The translations under genes were made by a program, and so were the position numbers. The notes below the pieces were generated by a model. The model made no database searches, was not told the origin of the DNA, and worked only from the letters and a program-made list of their open reading frames with translations. This document shows positions 28,178 to 37,691 of a DNA stretch of 64,000 nt, piece after piece. Each line of letters starts with the position of its first letter. Position 1 is the first letter of the stretch. Source of the DNA: JAFDZV01 sp035549015. GTDB taxonomy: Bacteria > Bacteroidota > Ignavibacteria > OLB7. Location: assembly GCA_035549015.1 (NCBI GenBank), contig DASZRW010000147.1, forward strand, positions 21,299 to 85,298, written 5' to 3'.

Positions 28178-29920
28178 TCAGAAAATCTTTCCCGCCATCA
28201 TCTGCAGGTGCTCCACGATCGGCCCGAGCGCGAGCGCCGGGAAGAAGGTGAGGCCGCCCACGATCAGGATCACCGCAACAAGCAGTCCAACCCAGAGCCA
28301 TCCCGTTGTGGGGAACGTGCCGGAGGAGGGAGGATGGATCTTCTTCTGGGCAAGCGAGCCGGCCACCGCCATTGCCGGCACGATGAAGAGGAAGCGGCCG
28401 AAGAGCATCGCCAATGCAATCGTGATGTTGTAGAACATGGTGTTGGCGGAGAGCCCCGCGAAGGCGCTGCCGTTGTTCCCCGTGCCGGAGACGAAGGCGT
28501 ACAGGATCTCGCTGAAGCCGTGCGCGCCCGCATTCAATGGCCCCTTCAGCCCGTCCGGATGCACGCTTGCCAGGGCGGTGAATCCGAGGATGCTCAGCGG
28601 GAGAATCAGCACCAGCGCGAGCACCGTCATCTTCATCTCCCGTGACTCGATCTTCTTGCCGAGATACTCGGGTGTGCGCCCAACCATCAGCCCGGCGATG
28701 AAGACGCTCAGGATGGCGAAGAGAAGGAAGCCGTACATGCCGGAGCCGACGCCGCCGAAGATCACCTCACCCAGCTCGATGTTCAGAAGCGGCACCATCC
28801 CGCCGAGCGGGGTGAAGCTGTCGTGCATGGAGTTCACCGCGCCGCACGAGGCATCGGTGGTGGCGGTTGCGAAGAGGGCGGAGTTGGCGATGCCGAAGCG
28901 GACCTCCTTCCCCTCCATGTTCCCTCCCGCCTGCTCGCTTCCGGGATCGGCCACCACGGCGATGTTCGCGCCGCTCTTCTCGATCGCCGGATGCATGTGC
29001 GTCTCCGAGGGATAGAGGAGCGCAATGCCCATGAAGAAGAGCACGGACATCGCAGCGAAGATCGCCCACCCCTGCCGCTGGTTCCCCACCATGCGTCCCA
29101 TGGTGTAGGTAAGCCCGCCGCCGAGCGCGAAGATTGCCACCATCGCGATCAGATTGGAGAGCGGCGTGGGGTTCTCGTACGGATGCGCGGAGTTGGCATT
29201 GAAGAAGCCGCCGCCGTTCGTGCCGAGCTGCTTGATGATCTCCTGCGATGCAACCGGCCCCTGGGCGATCGTCTGCTTCGCTCCCTCGATCGTCGTCACG
29301 TCGGTATAGGAGGAGAAGTTCTGCGGCACTCCCTGCCACACCAGCACCAGTGCGCCGATCACGCAGAGCGGCAGCAGCACGTAGAGCGTGCAGCGTACGA
29401 GGTCGGCCCAGAAGTTCCCGATGGTCTGCATCGAGTGCCGCGCGAAGCCGCGGATCAATGCGATCGCAAGCACGATGCCGGTGGCAGCGGAGACGAAGTT
29501 GTGGAAGGCCAGCCCCGCCATCTGCACCAGATAGCTCATCGTGCTCTCGCCGCTGTAGGCCTGCCAGTTGGTGTTCGTGGTAAAGCTCACGGCCGTGTTG
29601 AACGCGAGGTCGGGGGCAACCGCGCCGAGGCCCTGCGGGTTGAGCGGCAGAACGCCCTGCAGCCGCTGCAGGCCGTACAGCAGCAACAGCCCCACCAGGC
29701 TGAACAACAGCATGCCGATGGTGTACGTGGTCCAGTGCTGCTCCTGGTTCGGGTCCACGCCGCTGATGCGATAGATAAACCGCTCCACCGGCCCCAGAAC
29801 CGGATGCAGGAAGGTGCGCTCGCCGTTGAAGACCCGGGCCATGAACGCGCCCAGCGGCTTCACGAGCAGAAGAACCAGGCCGAAGAAGAGAAGGATCTGG
29901 AGGATTCCGTTGAAGGTCAT
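28178..29920 (-). CDS. kdpA: KdpA, potassium-transporting ATPase A chain
   Basis: 580 aa, the normal size. This polytopic channel-like subunit binds and conducts K+. Selectivity-filter-like repeats are visible (SFTTNTNWQAYSGESTMSY; NGGGFFNANSAHPYENPTPL; GTGNNGSAFAGLSANTMFY). It starts 12 bp after the kdpF stop, in an operon with kdpF upstream and kdpB downstream. Confidence 0.97.
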   Translation of the reverse strand: MTFNGILQILLFFGLVLLLVKPLGAFMARVFNGERTFLHPVLGPVERFIYRISGVDPNQEQHWTTYTIGMLLFSLVGLLLLYGLQRLQGVLPLNPQGLGAVAPDLAFNTAVSFTTNTNWQAYSGESTMSYLVQMAGLAFHNFVSAATGIVLAIALIRGFARHSMQTIGNFWADLVRCTLYVLLPLCVIGALVLVWQGVPQNFSSYTDVTTIEGAKQTIAQGPVASQEIIKQLGTNGGGFFNANSAHPYENPTPLSNLIAMVAIFALGGGLTYTMGRMVGNQRQGWAIFAAMSVLFFMGIALLYPSETHMHPAIEKSGANIAVVADPGSEQAGGNMEGKEVRFGIANSALFATATTDASCGAVNSMHDSFTPLGGMVPLLNIELGEVIFGGVGSGMYGFLLFAILSVFIAGLMVGRTPEYLGKKIESREMKMTVLALVLILPLSILGFTALASVHPDGLKGPLNAGAHGFSEILYAFVSGTGNNGSAFAGLSANTMFYNITIALAMLFGRFLFIVPAMAVAGSLAQKKIHPPSSGTFPTTGWLWVGLLVAVILIVGGLTFFPALALGPIVEHLQMMAGKIF

Positions 29921-29932
29921 AGTTGTCTCCGG

Positions 29933-30022
29933 CTAGAATTTCTCCGGCCTCAGCAGGGTGTAGGTCAGGTAGATGAGCAACCCAACCGTCACCAGGGCGC
30001 CGAGTACATATTCGAGTGTCAT
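29933..30022 (-). CDS. kdpF: KdpF, small membrane subunit
   Basis: 29 aa: MTLEYVLGALVTVGLLIYLT followed by YTLLRPEKF. A single membrane helix and the ending L-L-R-P-E-K-F are the KdpF hallmark. It stabilises the KdpFABC complex. The gene lies 12 bp upstream of kdpA, in the standard position. Confidence 0.92.
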   Translation of the reverse strand: MTLEYVLGALVTVGLLIYLTYTLLRPEKF

Positions 30023-30049
30023 GATTCGGTCTCCGAAGTACGTTTCGGG

Positions 30050-30133
30050 CTACAGCTTCTCGCACGCGATCGTGTACGCGATCGCGCCGACGAAGAAGGC
30101 GATGACGATGAGAATGAAGAGGATGTCCAGCAT
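30050..30133 (-). CDS. 27-aa membrane microprotein upstream of kdpF
   Basis: 27 residues from ATG 30133: MLDILFILIVIAFFVGAIAY, then TIACEKL. A single hydrophobic helix with a short polar tail. A similarly sized ORF with a C-E-K/R-L ending sits before kdpF in many bacteria from memory, and the tight spacing (27 bp to kdpF) supports translation. The role is unknown; it could be another accessory subunit. Confidence 0.7.
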   Translation of the reverse strand: MLDILFILIVIAFFVGAIAYTIACEKL

Positions 30134-30241
30134 CTGTAGTCTCCGTTGATAACCACCGCAACCCTGCAGGCCGGTTCGGAGTGAACCCTGGGAGTAGAAC
30201 CCGGGAACAACCGAACCCGCCGGAATGGTGGAGTCATTGCC

Positions 30242-31909
30242 TCAGAACCGCACCAGCAGCGCGCCGATGAAGCGGGTCTCCGCCGTTGTCAGATCCGGAT
30301 GCCAGCCGGCCGGAATCGGCGTCGTGTTGAATCCGTCCGGCGAGGTAACGCCTCCCGGGCCTGCGAAGTAGGGAACGTCCGTCTCGCGGTGCACCACCTC
30401 CACGCGCCAGGTGATGTTCTCGTTCGGCATCCAGTCCAGCGTGGTGGAGACATCCCAGCCATGGAACGGATCGCCGGGGTTCGCGCTGAACGGATGCGTG
30501 CCGGTGACGCCGGTATTGATTGCCGGTATCGGGCTTGCATCGCCGGTGGGATAGAGCACCAGATAGCGCCCGGGATTGTTGATGTAGCCGCCGCCGAATG
30601 TCCAGCCGATGTGATCGTTCGCCATCCAGAGACGGTTGTAGAACATGCCGCTCAGGAAATACTGCATCGGCCCGTCGGCGCCGCTGAACCCGCCAACGCC
30701 TCCGCCGTTCTCGAAGCCCACGTCCTGCGTGATGGAGCATGCACCGCGATGAATGAAGGCGCCGGGATTGTTCATGTACCGAATCTCCGCGCTGTTGTCC
30801 GAATGCACGCGGATACGCCCCGGCTGGTCCTGTGCATCGGTGCCGTAGTAATTGTTCGAAAGAAAAGAGAGCCATTCCTCCGGCCGCCAGAGCAACTGGC
30901 ATCCAACGCCGAGGCCGTTGTTGAACTTCGCGTAGGACTGCCATCCGTTCGTGAGCCAGAGCTCCACCTTGAAGCGATCGCTCGGGAACATCTGTATGCG
31001 CATGCCGTTGAAGAACCACGGTGTGTTGTCCGACGTGAACGACGGCTGATACGCCCAGTTCTCCGCATTGTAGTAGGAGAAGAGCCCCACGTACGACATG
31101 AACAATCCCACATCCACGTTGATGCCGTGCCACACATCGAAGTGATACCCGGCGTTCGCCTCGCTGAAGTAGCGGTAGGCGTTGGCAAGGTCGAACTGCC
31201 CGTGCAGCACGCTGAAGTCGTTCCGCGGCACAACGGTTGCGCGCGTTCCAAGCTGCAGCAGCACCCGCGCGCGAACGTTGTCGTAATGGAAGTCGCCGCC
31301 AAGCGCCGCCACGGAAACCTCGAACTCGTTGTCGCGTGCCAGCGCGGTGGAGCCTACCACCGTGTGATCCACGGGATGATGATTCGATGCCGTGTAGTTC
31401 GCATCCAGCAGGAATGTGCCGGTGAAGTACTTGGAGTCCAGCAGCGCCGTATGCCTGCGGTCGTTTCCGTTGAGCCAGGTGAAATCCCCCCAGGCGAACG
31501 GCTCGGAGGCCGGTGCCTCGGGCACATGTGCGGAATCGTTGGCCGGTGCGCCCGTTACCGGTACATCACCGGTTGCGGGCACCTCATCCTGCGCGGCATG
31601 CACCGGCGGAAGCGTTCCGTGAGCGAAGCCCGCGGTATCATGGAGAGCGATCGCCGCGATGCTCCCCGCACGGTTGCCCGCCGTTGCATCTCCATCCTGT
31701 TTCTGCACGTCGATACCCTGCACGTTCATAACACCGTCGTGCGCTGGAAGGGTCTGGCAGGTAAGGCCGTGAACGCCTGTGAACAGTAGTATGGCCGCAA
31801 ACGCCGTAACAAGTAACGCACGCTTCGGCACATTGCGAATGTGCGCGCGTTCGAAAATTGCCGAATGCCGAAACTGTACGGTGTGGGCGGCCTGCTTGAA
31901 CGTGAACAT
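30242..31909 (-). CDS. BBP2-type outer-membrane beta-barrel protein
   Basis: 555 aa from ATG 31909. The N-terminus holds a signal sequence (ALLVTAFAAILLFTGVHGL), then a low-complexity linker, then repeated amphipathic strands (for example NEFEVSVAALGGDFHYDNV, WRVEVVHRETDVPYFAG) ending in a C-terminal phenylalanine (GALLVRF), as in a beta-barrel. It resembles the OmpL-like/BBP2 porin family often encoded beside kdp genes. It lies 108 bp upstream of the kdp microprotein ORF on the same strand, so it probably belongs to the regulon and could pass K+ or other solutes. Confidence 0.72.
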   Translation of the reverse strand: MFTFKQAAHTVQFRHSAIFERAHIRNVPKRALLVTAFAAILLFTGVHGLTCQTLPAHDGVMNVQGIDVQKQDGDATAGNRAGSIAAIALHDTAGFAHGTLPPVHAAQDEVPATGDVPVTGAPANDSAHVPEAPASEPFAWGDFTWLNGNDRRHTALLDSKYFTGTFLLDANYTASNHHPVDHTVVGSTALARDNEFEVSVAALGGDFHYDNVRARVLLQLGTRATVVPRNDFSVLHGQFDLANAYRYFSEANAGYHFDVWHGINVDVGLFMSYVGLFSYYNAENWAYQPSFTSDNTPWFFNGMRIQMFPSDRFKVELWLTNGWQSYAKFNNGLGVGCQLLWRPEEWLSFLSNNYYGTDAQDQPGRIRVHSDNSAEIRYMNNPGAFIHRGACSITQDVGFENGGGVGGFSGADGPMQYFLSGMFYNRLWMANDHIGWTFGGGYINNPGRYLVLYPTGDASPIPAINTGVTGTHPFSANPGDPFHGWDVSTTLDWMPNENITWRVEVVHRETDVPYFAGPGGVTSPDGFNTTPIPAGWHPDLTTAETRFIGALLVRF

Positions 31910-32351
31910 CGTGATTGACTCCTGAAACGTTTGTACGGAATGCGCTCCTGAATCATGAGCAGCCTGAAGGACCGTTCGATGCGGCCGGTGGCAACTGCCC
32001 GACCAATCCCGGCACAACGATACCCCTTCTCCGCACCCGGATTTCTGACTCGCATCAGAAAGCATCGACTTATTGCTTCCTCACGTGCCGCCCCTATCCG
32101 GTACGGGGCGCTGGCGCGGCACATTGCCGCCCTTTCAGGAATGCAAATTCGTGGCCCCCTCCTCAAGCGGGCATCAAACTGTCATGGATGGATATCAAGG
32201 AAGTATCAAGAGCGGCGAACGCCATGATGCGCGGACAGGGTACAGACACAATTCGGTGCAGGAGCTTCGGCCGTCAACTTGTAAGTTGATTCACCCCTCC
32301 TGTCCACAATCCGGCCAACAATCACGATGCGCCGCGACGGCCATCCCATCG
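31910..32351. promoter_or_regulatory. divergent intergenic region (barrel protein / ClC)
   Basis: 442 bp without a credible gene. The promoter of the kdp-linked barrel gene should lie here, and KdpE would be expected to act on it or near 30134-30241. I could not place operator sites by eye. Confidence 0.35.
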
Positions 32352-34160
32352 ATGCCCATGGACCCCGACCCCGGTTCCGAACGGACCGCTCCATCGCACA
32401 ATCCGATTCCCGTAGCCGCACGATCCCTCGCCGCACTTGCCCGGCGCGCCTATAACGAGATGGCGCGGTCCGACACGTTCGTCGTCACGACGCTTGCCCT
32501 GCTTGTCGGCATGCTCGCGGGGTTCGGCAGCTACCTGTTCCATCTTCTTCTGGAGGGGACCGGCGATCTGCTCCACCGGGCCGCAGGCCCGGGGGCGGCG
32601 TGGCCTGCTCTTGTTCTTCTGCCGGTGATCGGCGTGCTGGCCGCGCTTGGCCTGATCCGGATCTTCGCCCGGCACGATCACAGCCATGGAACGTCGGCGG
32701 TGATCGAGTCCGTGGCGTTTCATGCCGGACGGCTTGCCGCATGGCCGATGCTGACGAAGGTTGTCGCCGCAGCGGTGTTCATCGGCTCCGGCGGCTCCGC
32801 AGGCCCGGAGGATCCAAGCGTACAGCTTGGCGGCGTTGCCGGTTCGGTTGTGGGCGGAGCGCTTCGCCTCTCGGCGCGGCGCCGGCGGACGCTGGTTGCC
32901 AGCGGTGTTGCCGGCGCGGTTGCGGCGGCATTCAACGCCCCGATTGCCGGCGTCTTCTTCGCCTTCGAGGTGGTGGTGGGGGAGATGAATGCCGCGCTCT
33001 TTCCGCCGGTAGTGCTCGCATCGGTTGCCGCGTCCGCCATGAGCCGCTGGCTCATGGGGAACACACCGGCCTTCCTGATTCCCACCTACGATCTGGTAAG
33101 CCCCGTTGCGGAGCTGCCGATGTATGCAGTACTCGGCATCTGCACCGCGGTGATCGGCGTGGCGTTCAAGCGGCTGATCTTCGGGTTCGAGGATGCCATG
33201 GTACGGTTCCGCATCCCGCGCATCGGCGCGGGAGTTGCCGCGGCGCTCATGGTTGGCGCAGTCGGCATCTGGCTTCCGGAGATCCTCGGCGTGGGATACT
33301 CCACAGTCGGCTCCGTTATCGGCGGCGGCGTTACCGACCCGGTTCATCTGATGCTGCTCCTCGTTGCCAAACTGGTGCTCACCGCCATGTGCATCTCCGC
33401 CGCCGGCATCGGCGGCACGTTCGCTCCGTCACTCTATCTCGGCGCGATGGCCGGGGCATTGATCGGCCTGGTTGCCCACGCGCTCTTCCATGCCACGCCC
33501 GCAGCGGCATATGCACTGGTTGGAATGGGGGGTGTGCTGAGCGCAACGGTGCGGGCCCCGATCACCTCCGTCCTTCTGCTCTTCGAGGTCACGAACGATT
33601 ATCGCATCATCCTTCCCATCATGCTCTGCGTGGCGGTGAGCAATTCGATTGCGCGATGGCTTTCACCGGAGTCCGTCTACACGGAGCGCCTGGCACGCAA
33701 CGGCATCCGGCTGCGCGACGGATTCGATCAGAACCTGATGGAGAGAATCACCGTGGCGGATGCCATGACTACGCAGTTCGAATCCGTTGCCGCGGAGGCG
33801 GGAATACGCACGGCACTGGATCTGCTGCAGCACCGGCTACTGCACGGCCTTCCGGTGCTGCGCGATGGCCGCCTGGTGGGGATCGTCACGGAGGGAGATA
33901 TCGCAACAGCCATGGAGAACGGCATCCCGGAGGATATGCCCGTACTGATGATCGCCTCCACCAACCTGCTCACCGCGTTCAGCGACCAGACACTGCACGA
34001 CGTGATCCCGCTCTTTGCGATGCGCGACGTGCGCCAGATCCCGGTGGTGGAACGGGGCAATCCCTCACATCTGATCGGCATGCTGCAGCGGGCGGATATC
34101 ATGCGCTCCTACCACCTCCGCATCGTGCGCCGCATGGAGCAGGAATCGCCGGCGGGCTGA
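32352..34160 (+). CDS. ClC-family chloride channel/antiporter with CBS pair
   Basis: 602 aa from ATG 32352 (ATG 32358 is an alternative). About ten membrane segments carry ClC signatures: GSGGSAGPEDPSVQLGG, AAFNAPIAGVFFAFEVVVGE and GIGGTFAPSLYLGAMAGA. The C-terminus has two CBS domains (MTTQFESVAAEAGIRTALDL...GIVTEGDIATAMENG; IPVVERGNPSHLIGMLQRAD), which usually sense nucleotides or ionic conditions. The protein exchanges Cl-/H+ or conducts anions. In the first signature the residue after GP is Asp followed by Pro (GPEDP); the canonical ClC motif G-x-x-x-x-P/G-x-E retains the gating Glu in the GPED context. Confidence 0.93.
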   Translation: MPMDPDPGSERTAPSHNPIPVAARSLAALARRAYNEMARSDTFVVTTLALLVGMLAGFGSYLFHLLLEGTGDLLHRAAGPGAAWPALVLLPVIGVLAALGLIRIFARHDHSHGTSAVIESVAFHAGRLAAWPMLTKVVAAAVFIGSGGSAGPEDPSVQLGGVAGSVVGGALRLSARRRRTLVASGVAGAVAAAFNAPIAGVFFAFEVVVGEMNAALFPPVVLASVAASAMSRWLMGNTPAFLIPTYDLVSPVAELPMYAVLGICTAVIGVAFKRLIFGFEDAMVRFRIPRIGAGVAAALMVGAVGIWLPEILGVGYSTVGSVIGGGVTDPVHLMLLLVAKLVLTAMCISAAGIGGTFAPSLYLGAMAGALIGLVAHALFHATPAAAYALVGMGGVLSATVRAPITSVLLLFEVTNDYRIILPIMLCVAVSNSIARWLSPESVYTERLARNGIRLRDGFDQNLMERITVADAMTTQFESVAAEAGIRTALDLLQHRLLHGLPVLRDGRLVGIVTEGDIATAMENGIPEDMPVLMIASTNLLTAFSDQTLHDVIPLFAMRDVRQIPVVERGNPSHLIGMLQRADIMRSYHLRIVRRMEQESPAG

Positions 34161-34467
34161 GTCAGCGCACCGCATGGCGTCCGCTCCGCGTACCGCCCCG
34201 GTTCGCGCACGGCGCCGGGTTCCACCAACAATGAGGCTGCGATGCGAGGGTGCACGCGCATGCCGGCGGAGAGGCGCGAACGGCTCGAGCCGCGCACGAT
34301 GAGCATCACAGTACGAGCCGACGAATCGCTCCCTTCTCTCCGGTACCCAAAGATGTACTCCTGCCCGGCGGAGGAAGCCGGTAGCTTCAACGCATTCACC
34401 TCCAACGCGCGGCGCGAAACGCCATGTGCCGCGCATCCCGCATCACGTCATAACACACGAGGTTGAC
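34161..34467. other. gap between ClC and the small secreted gene
   Basis: 307 bp. Overlapping short frames on both strands look like noise; no supported gene, repeat or hairpin was found. Confidence 0.35.
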
Positions 34468-34812
34468 ATGCACGCATCCATCCGGCATTCGCTCGCCGCA
34501 TTCCTGCTCGTGGCATTCGCGCTCACGGGCGTCTCCGTGGCACAGGCAAAGATCGACTGCACCAAGATCCACGTCTATCACTGCCCGATTACATCCGGCG
34601 GTCCCTATGTGAAGGGAGATCCCGGCAGCGTCCCCGGCGGCGCCACCGTCACGATCAGCGACGGCCACACCGCCACCACCACCACCGCAGCAGCAGACGG
34701 CTCCTTCAGCGCTCTCCTCCCGAATCTCGTCACACCCGTTGGCGCAACCATCACCATCAGGGTTGGCGAGGAGTCGTGCACGGTAACGGTTGAGCCCTGC
34801 CCGCGCCTCTGA
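34468..34812 (+). CDS. small secreted Ig-like-domain protein
   Basis: 114 aa from ATG 34468. Signal peptide HSLAAFLLVAFALTGVSVAQA, then a compact beta-rich domain (GGATVTISDGHTATTTTAAA and ATITIRVGEESCTVTV), a carboxypeptidase-regulatory or Ig-like fold. Four cysteines in the mature part (DC, HC, SC, PC) could form two disulfides. Function unknown; it is probably surface or periplasmic. It is followed by a terminator. Confidence 0.6.
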   Translation: MHASIRHSLAAFLLVAFALTGVSVAQAKIDCTKIHVYHCPITSGGPYVKGDPGSVPGGATVTISDGHTATTTTAAADGSFSALLPNLVTPVGATITIRVGEESCTVTVEPCPRL

Positions 34813-34835
34813 AAAACGAGTCCGCAGCATCACCC

Positions 34836-34868
34836 GACGCCCGGACCAGCCTCGGCGGCCCGGGCGTC
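34836..34868 (+). terminator. terminator after the small secreted gene
   Basis: 9-bp stem GACGCCCGG / CCGGGCGTC with a 15-nt loop, 24 bp past the stop codon. Confidence 0.55.
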
Positions 34869-35021
34869 CGCGCCTCGGCAGCGCACGGCCGTGACGATTG
34901 AACGCTGCACACCGGCTTCCCTCCACGCCACCGCAGCACGACGCCCATCGAACACTGCAGCTCCCTATCTTCGCATGCCCGAATCCGTTATTCATCCTTC
35001 ACGTCCCGAACCGGAGCGATC

Positions 35022-35510
35022 ATGAACCAGACAGAGAAGGAGGCTCGCGCATTCCTCCGTCACACCATCGCCACCGTGGCATACCGCGGAGCGAAGGCGC
35101 TGCGCGACGCGCCCGCCGGGTTCAGCGGCTTCACAGCAGGCCCTTCGTCGCGCAGCGCCGGCCACATCCTCGCACATCTCTGCGACCTGTACGCCTGGTC
35201 GCTCACTCTCTGCCATGGAACCCAGGCGTACAACGTCTCCGCGCCCGGCGAGTGGGAGAGGGACGTGGATCGGTTCTTCACGGCGCTGGAACGCGTGGAC
35301 GCATTTCTCGCATCGGATGCGCCGCTCGCCTTTCCACCGGAGCGATTGTTCCAGGGTCCCGTGGCGGACAGCCTGACACATATCGGACAGATCGCAATGA
35401 TGCGGCGGCTTGCCGGCGCCGCGGTGAAGGGTGAGGATTATTCGATCGCGGACGTCGCCCCGGGTCGTGTGGGCCGGCAGCAGAGTGCGCCGGCCTTCGA
35501 GTTCGACTGA
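35022..35510 (+). CDS. DinB-like four-helix protein
   Basis: 162 aa. Predicted helical bundle with histidines in the family positions (SAGHILAHLCDLYAW and DSLTHIGQIAMMRRLAGA). DinB/YfiT proteins are metal-binding, often thiol-dependent S-transferases or stress-induced; the specific reaction is unknown here. There are no membrane segments. A 17-bp tandem repeat begins seven bases past the stop. Confidence 0.7.
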   Translation: MNQTEKEARAFLRHTIATVAYRGAKALRDAPAGFSGFTAGPSSRSAGHILAHLCDLYAWSLTLCHGTQAYNVSAPGEWERDVDRFFTALERVDAFLASDAPLAFPPERLFQGPVADSLTHIGQIAMMRRLAGAAVKGEDYSIADVAPGRVGRQQSAPAFEFD

Positions 35511-35925
35511 ACCAGCCGGCACGGCATTCAAGGCGGCACGGCGTTCAAGGCGGCGCTGCGGGCCCCCGACGCCGGCAGCGGCCATGAGCGTCGATCGCGC
35601 GATTGGACCGTGGGATCGCGATCGGCACCGAGCCATCACGAAATATCGCCACACTATTCTGTGCCATTCACTCCTCCTCTGCGAATCAACCGAACGCAGA
35701 GAGGCCGCATGCAGAGAGGCCGGGGCTCGCGGTTGGAAGACTGACCATCGAAGGATATCTTCGCGCGGAACAACCACGAGACGCGAGCATCGATCCCGGC
35801 AGGCTGCCCCGCAGAATTCCGGCAGAAGGTGGCCGCGCCCGTTTCGAAGAGAGTGCGTTCATCATTCACCGGCTCAACGCCTGCCCTCGCCGGCAGCACT
35901 TCCGTTCAACACATTCCAACGTCCC
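35511..35925 (+). other. intergenic region with a 17-bp tandem repeat
   Basis: 415 bp without a credible gene. A 17-bp unit (GGCACGGC-A/G-TTCAAGGC) is repeated twice at 35518-35551, starting 7 bp past the DinB stop, with one mismatch. Promoter of the DUF805 gene presumably lies in the right part. Confidence 0.5.
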
Positions 35926-36328
35926 ATGGAAGAGATGTCGTTCACGCAGCTTTACTTCTCCCTCGACGGCCGGATCTCACGTTCCACCTACTGGCTCAGG
36001 TTCTGGCTCCCCGTGTGGGCAATTTCCATCGTCCTCATTCTGGTATCCGGCGGCGCCAGCAGACACAACGGAGCCACCGTTGCTCTCGCCATCTGGTTCC
36101 TGCTCATCATCTGGCCGACGATCGCCGTGGAGGTCAAGCGCTGGCACGATCGCGGCAAGTCCGGTGTATGGTTCTTCATGCACTTCGTTCCGCTGATCGG
36201 CTTCTGGTGGGTTCTGGTGGGTTCTGGTGGAATGCGGATTCCTTCCCGGCACAGAGGGACGCAACGAGTTCGGGCCCGATCCTCTCAACCCGGACGATGA
36301 TGGCGAGGATGATTTCGAAGTGATCTGA
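35926..36328 (+). pseudogene. DUF805 membrane protein, frameshifted by 10-bp duplication
   Basis: The frame from ATG 35926 encodes MEEMSFTQLYFSLDGRISRS, several membrane helices (FWLPVWAISIVLILVSGGAS, FLLIIWPTIAVEVKRWHDRG) and WFFMHFVPLIGFWWVLV, the DUF805 layout. At 36201-36230 the 10-mer [C/G]TTCTGGTGG occurs three times. The frame continues to a stop near 36300 with a basic tail unlike the family. If one 10-mer is removed, the frame reads FWWVLVECGFLPGTEGRNEF and GPDPLNPDDDG to a stop at 36328, the expected DUF805 ending. So this is either a disrupted gene, a reversible slippage switch, or a sequencing error. Confidence 0.7.
36201..36230 (+). repeat. three 10-bp tandem repeats inside the DUF805 gene
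   Basis: CTTCTGGTGG then GTTCTGGTGG twice. The repeat number decides the frame: two copies restore the family C-terminus, three shift it. Confidence 0.9.
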
Positions 36329-36612
36329 TCTCACTCTGCAGGGTGACCGGCGCCTCGATGTGAGAGCCGCCAGCCCGGCCGCCTCGATTCCGGCGCGCAC
36401 GCTCTCCATCGCATACGCGCCGCGGTATCGAAGATACAGCCACCACGGTGTTGCATCGGCGACATCATCGTGTCACTCAGCACTGCATGCTGTTGCAACA
36501 ACCATTCATGGTTCCCGGCAACACCGGATTGCATTGCCATGCCTGCGGAGATCTGCAGCCGGCATGCCTGCGCATGATGCCGGGAACTCCAGCCAATCCC
36601 GATCGCGCCCAT

Positions 36613-37632
36613 ATGAATCGCTCCCTTCTATTCGCCGCTCTATTCGCCGCACTCGCGTTGTTCGCCGCAATCGGCGCGGCCGATGCACAGGTTCGTACTT
36701 CGGACGGGACCATCAGCATCTCCGTCCCGAAAGCCCCATGGTATCTGGGCTTCAAGGCATCCGGCTTCCAGTTGAAGGAGAAGAAGGAATCGAAGAACGG
36801 CGAGGCCGCCTACTATTTCTTCGTGGACGAGGCCTCCGGTATGAACCTCTCGTTCTTCGTGGAGCCTGCCGCGGAGTTCAACGATGCGAAGCAGTATCGT
36901 GACATGGCATGGGAGAAATCCAGGGGGCAGTTCGGGGAACCGACCGATGTGGTGAAATCCGATATGCAGGGATGCGCCACGATCGCCTACACCCTCGAGG
37001 AGGTTCGGGGAATCAGGCTGAATCAGAGGAATGTGAACGCGCACTTCGTGAAGGACGGGTTCTGGATCGATGCGCATCTCTCCAGGGTCGCCTTCGAGAA
37101 GAGCGAGCAGCCGCTGTTCGATGCGTTGGTAAATTCCCTGACGTTCACGCCGAAAACTCCCGGAGACGCAGGCACACCGGAGAAGCACGACGCCCTCTTC
37201 AATTTTCAGCGCGGGAGCGCCGCGTATTTGCAGCAGGATTATTCCGGCGCCGTACCATGGTACTCCGAGGCGCTGGCAATGGAGAAAAAGGAGCACACGC
37301 TCAGCGATGAATACTGGCATGTCCTCGTGGACAACCTCGGGATGGCACAGGCCCTGACCGGCAATCTCGAAGCCGCCCGCACCACCTTCAGCTACGGGGT
37401 GTCCAGGGATTCGACCTATCCGATGTTCCACTACAACCTGGCCTGCACCCATGCGGAACTGGGGGATATGGCAACATGCATCGCCAACCTGAGGCAGGCA
37501 TTCCACTATCGGAACAACATGCTCAACGGCGAGCGCCTTCCAGACCCGCGCGACGATTCCTCGTTCAAACGTTATCTCTCGAACGATACGTTCATGAAGG
37601 CCCTGAAGGAGATGGAGAGCGGGGGGAAATAG
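36613..37632 (+). CDS. secreted TPR protein
   Basis: 339 aa from ATG 36613. Signal peptide (MNRSLLFAALFAALALFAAI, cleaved after ADA). The N-terminal half is a compact alpha/beta domain of unknown kind with ISISVPKAPWYLGFKASG. The C-terminal half holds tetratricopeptide-type repeats (FNFQRGSAAYLQQDYSGAVP, HVLVDNLGMAQALTGNLEAA, HYNLACTHAELGDMATCIAN). It is likely periplasmic and acts through protein-protein contacts. It converges on the RIO kinase gene with a gap of only 59 bp. Confidence 0.75.
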   Translation: MNRSLLFAALFAALALFAAIGAADAQVRTSDGTISISVPKAPWYLGFKASGFQLKEKKESKNGEAAYYFFVDEASGMNLSFFVEPAAEFNDAKQYRDMAWEKSRGQFGEPTDVVKSDMQGCATIAYTLEEVRGIRLNQRNVNAHFVKDGFWIDAHLSRVAFEKSEQPLFDALVNSLTFTPKTPGDAGTPEKHDALFNFQRGSAAYLQQDYSGAVPWYSEALAMEKKEHTLSDEYWHVLVDNLGMAQALTGNLEAARTTFSYGVSRDSTYPMFHYNLACTHAELGDMATCIANLRQAFHYRNNMLNGERLPDPRDDSSFKRYLSNDTFMKALKEMESGGK

Positions 37633-37691
37633 GGCGGGCACCGGACGTGCAACAGCGGGAGAGTTGTGGCGGGCGACGTTCGCGGGTGCAT

